From Balanoglossus misakiensis (lineage: Eukaryota > Hemichordata), in the NCBI GenBank assembly GCA_040954595.2, contig CM082598.2:1426001-1490000 (forward strand): a stretch of DNA of 64,000 nucleotides. The letters are read 5' to 3'. A program made the position numbers and the translations under genes. Of this stretch, positions 47,901-57,700 are shown piece by piece; position 1 is the stretch's first letter, and the number at the start of each line of letters is the position of its first letter. Below the pieces are notes generated by a model. That model was not told the DNA's origin. It searched no databases and worked only from the letters and a program-made list of their open reading frames with translations.

Positions 47901-50318
47901 TAAGCCGCATCCGTTCATCCGGCAAAATATATCCTTGTTGCGGATACGTCAGAAGCATTAAAGGACACAGCAGTTATAATGCCAGAGTGTGTGCACAGAA
48001 AGTCGAAAGCACGTCTTTTGGCCGCGGGGTGTTAAAGCTCAGACTCTGATAATGAAAGCCTGGAGTCAGTTGGTGCAAGGACACATTCATCCTTGCCTTT
48101 TTGACATTTTGAACATATAGGAAGAGAGAATCAATGGTGAATGGTTAGGATTGCAATTAAGGGGAGATGGGGGCGCTGTGGGATCAACATCTTTCCATGA
48201 TTCTGCTAGGGAAAACAATGTGAGCGTCAGCCAATCAGCGACTAGTCCACCTGATAATGCTATTATCGCTGTCTGGTCGCAGGTATTCAGTACCGGAAGG
48301 TTGGGAAAAGGCTATACAATCAGTTATAAGCACATGAGAAAATTTACTGTGAGATTTGGGGCTATTAGGCACAGATTTATTCAGAGATAAAGAACAAAAT
48401 GTATTTTTTCTTCCGACGAATGACTTTTGATTGGTGGTGATTTACTTTCAGTTCAATGTTCAGCGAATCAACGGGACTGGCAAATATGGAAGCGGTCTCC
48501 ATGGCGGCCAACACCACATGCCGATTGGCCAATTAGAAGCCGATTTGCATCGACGACTTGAGCCCACGTACTTGGATTCCTCATCAGAACCCACCGCTAG
48601 AGGGAGTGTTCAGTTCTCGTTGTGTTATGACCAGTACACTGGGCACCTGTTGATTATGCTGTTTCAAGTGAAGGATCTCCCACCGTCAGATTTCAGTGGC
48701 ACAAGTGACCCCTATGTGAAAATTAAGATACTGAGAAATACTTATCAGGGTACAGGTATGTACCATCTGATTGATTTTAGCATGTCTTTTTTAATGTAAG
48801 ATTGCAGGAACAAACTTGTTTATCTCTTGAACTTTGAAATTTCATCTCGATTTCAGAACCAATAACAGAGTACGACTTCCAGAGTAAAGTTCTACGTAAA
48901 ACCCTGGATCCTGTCTTTGATGAAAAGTTTGAAGTGTCCATGCCATACCAGGATCTGGACAACTGCGTCATCAAATTCATCGCTTGTGATTTCGATCGTT
49001 TCTCCCGCCATAACGTCATTGGTGAAGCCTTGTTGCCACTAGAGGGCCTGGAACTGTCCAAAGAACAAGTCTTGTGGTTGGATTTTGTGGAGAGTAGACA
49101 GGTAGGGTGATATTTTGTAATAGCTGACATAGATTTACATCAAAGCGTGCTGTCAAACGGTTTTCTAAAGTTTGCGATTACCGAGCAATTATTACCATGG
49201 TTGTTTCATTATATACTATTTAGTTTCTTAAAATTATTGGCGTCATGCTGTACTCTCTGTGAAAGTTATCTTTATTGGTACAGTATATTTTTAATACACG
49301 TAGTTACTTTCTAAAGCTACGACAATGGGCTAAGAATGATAGCTAATTATCATTGTTTTATCTCAGGCATAATCGTGCCAGTACGCACTTTATCCAAATG
49401 CCTAATGTCTTTGTGAAAGCGATAAGTTTACTGTTTCCTGCTAGTGGCCATTCTGGGTCTTATAAATGTTATACTTTGTTGTAATACCTACAGGAATATC
49501 GAGGTGAACTGTTACTGTCTCTAAGCTATCTGCCGACATCTGAGCGAATGTCTATTGTGATAATGAAGGCGAAGAATCTTCAACCAAACGCAGCGACATC
49601 GCAACACTGTGGTAAGCCTTCTTATATTGAACGGTTTACTTTCTTTTTACAAATGTACTCTGTACAGTGTTTTAAGCCAGTCGATGTTCGCTGATCGCCT
49701 TTCAAAAATGCGGCAAATACTATTGACTTATTAGTTTCGATATCTATTTTGTTTAACCAGGATTACACTACACTCTCGACTCTTAAGAATGAATGAATGT
49801 TTGATTACTCTGGACATTTAAGATAATGACATTTACCAAGGCTACAATTTACCTGAAGGCAAACCCTGTATGTTGAGTTGATCAATGCATGTGTTATAAA
49901 CACTAATGTCTGCCTATACCCACGTCATCAGTAATTGAGGACACATTCTAACGTTAATGCCCCCCTTTCATTGCATGATGGACATCCAGACCCGTATGTC
50001 AAAGTGGTTCTGGTGCACAACGGAAAGAAAGTGAAGCGGAAAAAGACATCTGTTCAGAAGGGAGACCGAAATCCAATTTTCAACGAGACCGTCGCTTTCG
50101 ATATTCCCATGGATGAAATGGACAAGATTACATTCATCATCAGTGTCTGCAACCGACATTTTACCGACACGGATTCCGATTCGACAGGACGTCAGAGTGA
50201 GGTCATAGGTCAGACCGTCCTCGGTGCTGGGGTTTCGCCAAACGCCCACGATCATTGGATGGAAATGTTGCGGTCACCAAGGAAACAAGTGGCTCAGTGG
50301 TATACTCTAGCAGAATGA
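35663..50318 (+). CDS. Synaptotagmin gene 2 (divergent, degenerate C2B; Syt4/11-like features)
   Basis: Tandem-C2 membrane protein of vesicle traffic. Coding exons: 35663-35697, 39680-39825, 43115-43371, 48452-48755, 48857-49101, 49494-49611, 49990-50318; the sum is exactly 477 codons plus stop with all phases fitting. A luminal N-terminus of about 24 residues has two N-glycosylation sequons (NKS, NLT); the membrane helix is about 25-44, followed by K/R-rich residues. A Ser/Thr-rich linker (60-196) leads to C2A (197-328) and C2B (333-477). C2A keeps D226, D232, D292 and D294 but has N300 at the fifth ligand. C2B has no Asp at the first position, keeps D369, and loop 3 (SVCNRHFTDTDSDSTGRQSE) is lengthened with the usual DYD missing, so calcium binding there is unlikely. 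A polybasic stretch (KKVKRKK, 381-387) and the ending QWYTLAE remain. LRKTLDPVFDE and SEVIGQTVLGA resemble Syt4/11; the subtype is uncertain. A cassette exon at 48121-48282 may add 54 residues. Confidence 0.92.
36860..36889. repeat. Hairpin with 12-bp stem
   Basis: AAGTCCCCAGGA pairs with TCCTTGGGGACTT apart from one bulged base, leaving a short CTAAA loop. In gene 2 it lies in the first intron. Confidence 0.55.
38172..38624 (-). other. Unassigned 150-codon open frame in the first intron of gene 2
   Basis: The longest non-repetitive open frame outside the named genes. It has a Cys-rich start (CHCQVC...CEGC) but no ATG near its beginning; the first in-frame Met comes more than half way along. 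No domain was recognised and no clear splice borders were found. It could be chance, a decayed gene or a single exon. Confidence 0.15.
39680..39825 (+). CDS. Synaptotagmin gene 2, transmembrane exon
   Basis: Acceptor TTTTCTAG|AAATAAA, donor TATTATT|GTAAGT. It encodes the NLT glycosylation sequon, the helix LGIITACTTFLLIVIICLIC and a basic, Tyr-rich juxtamembrane segment. Confidence 0.9.
39885..40056. repeat. Tandem duplication of an 81-90 bp unit
   Basis: Two adjacent near-identical copies (about 39885-39965 and 39966-40056) share long stretches such as GCATATCCCTTGCAAATCAA and GAAGAGTACCTTAAAAATAAG. The second copy has small insertions. It starts 60 bases after the transmembrane exon of gene 2, within the intron. 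Confidence 0.85.
41851..41980. repeat. (TATC)n microsatellite
   Basis: About 23 uninterrupted TATC units to 41943, then degenerate TTGC, TGTC and TATC units. Likely length-polymorphic. Confidence 0.95.
43115..43371 (+). CDS. Synaptotagmin gene 2, linker exon
   Basis: Acceptor GTCTTGTCTAG|CTCC, donor CTTACAG|GTAAGA, 85 codons plus two bases. It encodes a Pro start (SPPPKSRTF) and a low-complexity Ser/Thr/Asn-rich linker typical of a disordered, phosphorylatable cytoplasmic tether. Confidence 0.85.
43372..48120 (+). other. Third intron of gene 2 (to the candidate cassette exon)
   Basis: A 4.7-kb stretch with no supported exon. It contains a TACCGGTA palindrome at 45970 and a 9-bp inverted repeat at 47628-47646. 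Confidence 0.55.
47628..47646. repeat. 9-bp palindrome
   Basis: CCAACTACC, one G, then GGTAGTTGG: a near-perfect palindrome in the third intron of gene 2. It could be a dimeric protein-binding site. Confidence 0.45.
48121..48282 (+). CDS. Candidate cassette exon of synaptotagmin gene 2
   Basis: An acceptor (GAACATATAG|GAAGAG) and donor (TCGCAG|GTATTC) bound 162 bases with no stop, phase 0 at both ends, exactly matching the phase-0 junction between the linker exon and the C2A exon. Inclusion would add 54 residues rich in Ser, Gly and Pro (for example GSTSFHDSARENN, SVSQSATSPPDN), lengthening the linker without changing either C2 domain. The polypyrimidine tract is modest, so it may be alternative. 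Confidence 0.5.
48452..48755 (+). CDS. Synaptotagmin gene 2, start of C2A
   Basis: Acceptor TTTACTTTCAG|TTC, donor GTACAG|GTATGT. It encodes a Gly/His-rich linker, then GSVQFSLCYDQYTGHLLIML and VKDLPPSDFSGTSDPYVKI with D226 and D232. Confidence 0.93.
48857..49101 (+). CDS. Synaptotagmin gene 2, C2A second half
   Basis: Acceptor CGATTTCAG|AACC, donor AGACAG|GTAGGG. It encodes VLRKTLDPVFDEKF and loop 3 (CDFDRFSRHNVIGEA): D292 and D294 are kept, while the fifth ligand is Asn300 instead of Asp. Confidence 0.93.
49494..49611 (+). CDS. Synaptotagmin gene 2, start of C2B
   Basis: Acceptor ACCTACAG|GAAT, donor ACTGTG|GTAAGC. It encodes RGELLLSLSYLPTSERM and KAKNLQPNAATSQHC; the usual MD of loop 1 is absent. 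Confidence 0.92.
49990..50318 (+). CDS. Synaptotagmin gene 2, terminal exon
   Basis: Acceptor GACATCCAG|ACCCG, stop TGA at 50316. It encodes DPYVKVVLVHNGKKVKRKK, the degenerate loop 3 and the C-terminal HWMEMLRSPRKQVAQWYTL. In gene 1 this stretch is split by an intron that gene 2 lacks. Confidence 0.93.
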
Positions 50319-51530
50319 CGTCATCAACTTGAGCAATGACACTGTGCAATCATAACACAATAGAACAAGCACCTGTCAAATTTTTTCAATCGAGAGGTGA
50401 CTAAGTCAGTGAAATGCCAGTTCTACTGAAAGACGAAGAAAGACAAAGTTGGTTTTGAATGGCTCGATGCTTGAACAATGGCACTGAATCGACAATAGTC
50501 ACAACAGCGCCCCCATTGGCTCAAAATGAACCGACCAATTGTTTTGTCCTCACCGAACTACTCTTCGGACTAGAATGAGAGTCTCGTTGTCGGAACTCGA
50601 TTGGAGGTGTCACCATAGAAACAGCATAGGTGTATAAATTGCTTGATTTGGTCCCAGTTTCATGTATGTAGGCCCAAAAGTCGTGTATTACAAAATACCA
50701 AATATACTAACTGCACATGATTACATTGTGGCCAGGGAATGTTATAATTTATTTTAAAAAGAAATATTTTGAAAGTTAATATATATCATATTTGCCAAAG
50801 TAAATATATTTACAAGTTAACTCACAGTCAGACATCTGGGAATTTCCAGATGGTGTCAAATCTACAAAGTTTGATGTCAACATTGGCAACTGGAATACAA
50901 AGTCATTTAATTTAAAATGATCTGTACATATAACTTATCCAAGATAATTACCCAAATATCCTGAAATAATAGTGGTTGTAAATGTTTGTGGAATGTTCAT
51001 TATTAGATTTGTATTCTTTATGCGTGATGTGTACGAGGACAGTAACTCATTTTAAATTGAGTTCAGTGTTTTACTGCCATTAATTGTGAGCATTTTTCCT
51101 TAAACCCTATCATGATGAGAACAACTCGCACGACTAACAACCGTTCAATTTGTCCAGTGAGTAAACATAAATGGTCAGCAGACGTGATCTTGCATCCAAA
51201 AACACTTATTATTGTTTCTTCAGAGTCAGCTCGACAACAAACACTATTTTAACATGACTTCATGTTTAGTAGATTTGAAACACAATAGCTCCACCGTCCA
51301 ATGAGCTGAAACACCCCTTTTCTGCTTTGTCAGGATAGTTTTTAGTGTGTCTATAGTTACCGTCTTGAGAACTTGTATGGATCAAAACATTTGTGTTACT
51401 TTCTTACAAGATGATGAATAACTGACTATGGTTTGTGATGCTCTTTGTCAGATGTATTACTTGTACCCACTACAATGAAGGATTATGATGTTTTATCTGT
51501 TGAATAAAAATAATGTATTCCAAAAAAATG
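50319..51530 (+). other. Probable 3' UTR of synaptotagmin gene 2
   Basis: AT-rich sequence without coding potential, ending near an AATAAA signal. No closer canonical signal with similar context was noted, but the true 3' end is not proven. Confidence 0.45.
51503..51508 (+). terminator. Candidate polyadenylation signal of gene 2
   Basis: AATAAA within GTTGAATAAAAATAATG, about 1.2 kb after the stop codon and followed by an A run and T-rich sequence. Confidence 0.4.
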
Positions 51531-54400
51531 GCTTTATGTCATTTATTCCAGTAATTATTCATTGGGGAAAGATTCAGATTCAGAAAAACTTTATCATCTC
51601 TGTAAAGAACTCATGTGTCTAGTAATATATTAGATAGTGCACTAGTATCTATGGCCTGGTTCAATTTATTCTGTAGGTAATCATAATTGCTTCGAACGAC
51701 GATATCTGTTAGTATACAATGGCGATGTGATATTCTTCAAAAGATCTAATAAATGACAAGGTATGTATTCACTACATTATACCCCGGGATATCCTTATAT
51801 TAATGCTACACACATATTGCATTTAAAATGTCAATTTTGTGATGAATAAAGCAAGGTAGGTATTAGGTATTAATACTGTTCAGAACTGCTTGGATGAGAC
51901 TAATGTACCTGGGAAAATATTTGACATCATCCCGGAGAGAAATTCTTGAAATCGGAGTAATCTGTCGGAATGTTATCAGCGTTGACAGCAACACACATGA
52001 ACAGAAAAAAAAGTAATCAGTATGCAATTTAAAGGTCTGCGGGGGAATGAAGCCAAATGCTTTGTGTTCCATATACACTCTGTTCATTTGAAGAAAATCA
52101 CCTCAGCAGTTCATATTTGCAAAAAAATAGATTTTCTTAAACATCGATTAGCTTCAGTTTGATTAGAGTGACTAGCTCTTCCCGCCTAAATGTCAGCGTT
52201 TGCGTCAGGCGTACGTTATTCTGTGAAAATCGCTTTATTTTGCAATGTCTGGGAGCAAAGACGTAGAAACCTTGTTCCAAATATATCTCATCAAATCATT
52301 CCCACACTCTGCGTGATGGATTCAATGCACACATCGTCGATTATTCGTGGGACTCGGGATGGAATGTATTAAACGTTATGACGTCATTTATTCATTAATT
52401 TTCACTAAACATGTAGGGTGATTACATCTTTCAAATGCATACATCGAATAAAATCAACTAACGTTTGATCCCTTTCTTCTGCATGACAAACCATGCAAAC
52501 ATTTAATATAAAAGAGTTAATAATTTTCCGTCACAATAAGCGTTTATTATTAAGAGTAACAAAAAAGGCATAAGAAATTTGATGTGGCAAACTTTCTTAT
52601 CATGCATAAAAGAAATATCGACGTTGTTGTGATTAAAATTTTAATTCACCAGCAAATGAAAACCAATGTTCAGAAAGCAACAATTATTAGATCACACATT
52701 GGCATTCAGACTCTAAAAAGTTCAGGTCTGGTTGATTCAATAATGAGGCTTTGAAACAAGGAGATCTGATAGTGATTCTTATTTCAGTTGACTTAGCAAT
52801 TGCAGTGGTGGTTACGATTTCTGACTACAAGACCACTGAGGGCGTCTTGCATAGTTAGGTTAATTATATCTGGCTTTGACTCGACAAACATATGACCATT
52901 CATTTGATAAATTGGTCTGGCCTAGATCCTACAGCTGTTAGGACACAACTACACAACCTGCATAAAATGCAGTATATAAAAATACAATCCACCATTGTTT
53001 ATGTTAAATTTTTACGAGGGATTTTGATTGAAGGCTACGTGTACAACAGTGCCATCAAAGAGAGACTATAGTGCCGTTGCTAACCTTTCCTCATCATCAG
53101 CGATTTTCAAGTGCACTCTACATCATACGGTTCATTTACAGTATGCAGATAATGGCCCCAATTTAAATATAAGCGTATGTCATATATCACGATCGTCCGC
53201 TTCTTATTACAAATCGATAGTTATCAATACAGAATTAATCAGCAATATGTCGTAAATTACTTAATGTTTGCCGGTTACCACTAGCGATTCAACAAACATC
53301 ATCTTACATCACCATGACAACATGTTGTCATTCAGGTTGTCTACATTATAACCCCAGAGATTCGAGTGTCTGTTTTATAACATACGAGCGCATGTCACCA
53401 AATCTAAATGATCTTTACAAATAGCAAAAAACTGCTCTGTGCTATATCTTGCGTGTCACCATGTGTAACCAATATATTCTGAAATCTGTTGAAACATCGT
53501 CTGACGAAGCAGCAAGACACTTGTTCATATTTTGGTGATTAATATAAATCAATGTGACACTGTACAGACTGGCAAGTACCATCTTAATGATGGTGTCAAA
53601 CCTTGAAGTCACGTGACACGAAGGCAGGTGAATAAATATGAGGTCAATGCAATGCGGATGACCGCAATTATTCTCACAACAAAGGACGCGAGAAGACGTG
53701 AAATATGTTCTCATCCGTGGTCAACTCGGCATGCACAGAACAATCTGCGTGAGTGTGTGCATCGAGATACTGGATGATTAATTTGAAATGTGGCATCAAT
53801 AATGAATAAGTAACAACTAATTGGTTTTTGCCAGAGGTTCATATTATTCGTGTTAAATAAATCATTGTGACAACTCTGCCATACCCTGTTATTCCTGCTC
53901 ATTAGAGTATCTTCTTCGTGTCTTCCCATTGCCAATAGTCAATGTATTTTTCCTTTTGTAATAAGTACTGCCCACAAAGAAAATATTTATTACTATAAGA
54001 TGAGATGAATTTTATATCAGGCAGGGATGTCATACTTTGAGGCAAGTGGTTAATATATGCATTTAAATGATTAATAAATCTTGCAAGATGATACTTGGAC
54101 TGTCAGGAGAACACATACATATTAAGAAGATATTATTCGGACATTTATCTCAAATTTGCATCTTAAAACATTTAGAAATTACAGCGGAAATCTCGCGGAT
54201 ATGATGAAATATAGCGTATTCATAAAAAAGCTAGAATTTCTTGCATCGAACGGAGACAGGTGCTATTGACAAAAATGGAACAGAAATTCGTCACTGCGAC
54301 TGCGTCGGATGATCTTGACTGAATTAATAATGCAGAGCGTATTACTGTAATTGTATTTTCATATCAATTCCCTGCGCGGCATGTATTTGAGTCTAATTAG
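51531..54400. other. Non-coding, nothing recognised
   Basis: Short frames only, none with recognisable protein features. One CRE palindrome lies at 52379-52386. Confidence 0.5.
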
Positions 54401-54717
54401 CATAGGCGTTGAATAATTCGCGTCGTTTTAGGGGGCTACGTCTCCCGCGACAGTAATGGGATGGCCTTTACAGGTGACAACATAGACAAGGTAGGCCGTC
54501 TTCGAGGGATTGTGTCGGGGTTGCTCCGTCGAACGCGATAACAGCCAAGCTGTCATCTTCGGGTACAGGCACCACAAATTCAAACAAACGACGCGTGCTG
54601 TTTTGTTTTTTTGCGGAGTTCTTCAGTCAGTTGTTGTTGGTGACTGTATCAGTTGTATGCAGCAGGCGCGCTGAAGTCAACATCGGGCGTTGCGGCATCC
54701 GACAACACAAGCTAATA
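54400..54717 (+). promoter_or_regulatory. Candidate promoter and untranslated first exon
   Basis: A GC- and CpG-richer island in AT-rich surroundings. An initiator-like TTCAGTCAGT occurs near 54625 and a donor-like GCTAATA|GTGAGTAG ends the block at 54717. A second donor-like site (AGTCA|GTAAGTAA) follows at about 55313. No coding exon of a plus-strand gene was recognised downstream within the window, so this remains weak. Confidence 0.25.
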
Positions 54718-57700
54718 GTGAGTAGTCATTTCAATTCAAACTAATACCAATATATTCTCAGTAATGAATACCGTTGACAAATTTCAACTAAGTTGCCGGC
54801 TTGTTAGAAAATTAGAAAACCAACTGGACACCACTTGTCAATTTTATTACTAATATTCATTATTAAAGTGTGCAACTGCATATTTTTCTCTGCAAGTTCA
54901 AATAGCTTAACTCATTCATCCTACTAAAAAACTTAATATTTTATCAGATGCTAACCACCACATAATTGTTTCCTTACAACTTCATAAATGGGACAGAGGA
55001 AACGGGACAGAACAAAGGTGACAATTGCATTATTGCGACCATTAAACATCATTTGGTTTCCTCTATTAAATCAGGGAAATTCAAGAGGACGTTTGGATAT
55101 ATCAAGCACGTCACAGCTTTCTGCTGCACCAAAGCAACATCGACATTAGGTGCTTTTAATCTGTTTCTAAGCCCCGACTGCTGTCCAAGCTAGTTGATGA
55201 GTGGCGGTGTGCAGCGGAGACGTCCCGCAGAGAACTGATCAATACTTCACTCATAGAAGAGCTGAGCGCTACTTTTCTTTCCTTGTTTTTCACCAGAACC
55301 AAACATCAGTCAGTAAGTAACTATGACCATTACTGGGTACCCAGCACCTTCATATGTATGATGACCAACACTCTATAGTGCATGCAGTTTAAGAACTCTA
55401 ATTGCATGTATCCCACGTTAATCTAATCCCCCGAACTAATCTAATCCAGTCGGTTCAGACATGTACAGTGGTGTAACAAACGTTCCTAAAAGTTTGCACA
55501 TTGAATCCAGCGGAGCGGAAAAGAATAGTTCCTGTTCAGTGTCAAGATTGTATTTCATTAGTGTCATTTTACAGCTGCCTGGCTTGTAACCTGCAGTTGC
55601 ATGGATCCATGTCTAATATTTTTTTTTACAACAAGAATGACGCACATGTACCTGCATGGCAATCGTTAGGCGCGTTGCTTAGGACACTACAATGACATAA
55701 GGTTTATAAGACATGTATAATGATTGATCCGACTACTGGCTATGACATGCAGACTGAGTTAATCTTTGAAAATAAAGTAGCTTATTTTGGTTCATGCATA
55801 CTGAGTTTGCTGATCATATAACATACTGGTTAATCGGATAAAGTAACTTTTCAATACTTATCTGAAATTATACAAAACATTTATATTTAATATACACAAT
55901 TTCATATATATACACAGCAAAAATGATATTGCCAGTTTTGTACACACAGTATAATAGATTATGGATATATCACCGGAAACAATTTCACTTAATGCATTAA
56001 CTGACTAATACACTGCCAAGATCTTCTACACATTTATATAGATTACACTATCAAAATTGTACAATCCCTGTCGAAACCGGGATGGTATTATACTTGAATA
56101 ACAAAAAACCCACCGGCAGCATTTTAGCCGAATTTGTAAGTCAAATGTTTTTTTAAAAACCAAATACGTGCTTTTGACATGGTTCATGCAGACTGACAAA
56201 CATTCGACTTTTTGTCATGCAAAATCTCTTCAGGCAAATAAAGTCTTGTTTAAAATACATCACCATATATACTGTTCTGTATTGTGAAAGTGGTAAAGGT
56301 TTGCACTAAAGGAGTATTCAAGTGTACTGTCACAGACTCTTGAGAAGCAGTGATCTCTTATTTCTCTGCTAAAGTTCAGAGTTCACCAAGATATCACAGA
56401 AATTAATATATATTCGACACGAAATATTTTATTACCTGGACTGATTTTCAAACCTTTTTTAATTAAACATGATTGAGCACAGCATTTGCAAAAAATGGTT
56501 TTGAAAACTATCCGTTCTGCAGACATTCCTGTTGTTTAAACCAGAAACCGCCTCGATACATCTGTTATGTAAACAATGCCCTTGTACCATCTGATCGTTA
56601 TCGTCGGTAAAGGTTAGGGGAAATGGCACTTAGGAATTAGGCTATAGAGGAAATGTCGAAGGTCGTTTCACTCAAAAAACAAGGGCAGATCGAACAGTTT
56701 GATCTTCCATCAGACACAATCTGCATAATGATCGCTGAAGGAACAGTTTTTGTGCACAGGTTGACCTTGGCTGAGTTTTCGTCAGTCTCCACTGAATAAT
56801 TGCTTTATAGGATATTTTTATTAACATACACTCAAAGGGCTTTCAGAATTAAAGTATGTTTCTCTGATGAATAAAGTAATGTTTAATGAGACCAAATATC
56901 GTTTTGCTTGTACTTCATTGCTTTATTACAAGCCAAATTATCAATTCTCACATTATCACAATTGCTTTTCACCATGCATCAATGAACATATAAGAGACAA
57001 GCAGGTTAAACGATTGAGAAATTAGTTTAATTTGTTTTCGTCCATTGATGTTATAATTACAATTTCGATAAAGTAGCCATGGATATGACCTTGAATGCGT
57101 CAAATGCAAAATTTGCAGGACATTTATTTATTATTAAATGTTTGTACACAAATTACCAACATGCACTTAAGACGATCGTCACCCTTTAACATGACCTGGA
57201 CAAATAACGTTGGCGACCTGCACTATTCTCCCTACCTTAAATTGAAGTTACTTCATACTAATGGGTCATTATAATAATTGTGGGTAAGAAAGTCAACAAC
57301 TCACTGGATAAAGAGTTTAAAGAGATGTTATGTTACTGATATTTCAAAACTTCCTTGTTTCTTAAAGTTATGTCTTTGTATAGTTAGCATTTAGAGCTTG
57401 TTCAGCTTAATTGTTAGAGGTTTTTTCTGCAACAAAATTGCAGTTTGACACAAGATTAATTTCACAGGTGACCTTTTGTTACACACGGCTGAAAACACAT
57501 GGGACCCCAAGAGATTTTTATCACTCACCTAAGCAACAGAAGGCCTAGTTGTTGAGCACCTCATTTTCTTGTTCGCGGATTAGTTAGCCAGGGTAGTTAC
57601 TGTGTTATTATAGACAACATAGGAGTTAAGTCTAATGGGGATAAGACTTTTGAGATTCTACCCTTGCTTATAACAATGTATACTTAGTTGTTTCAACTCA

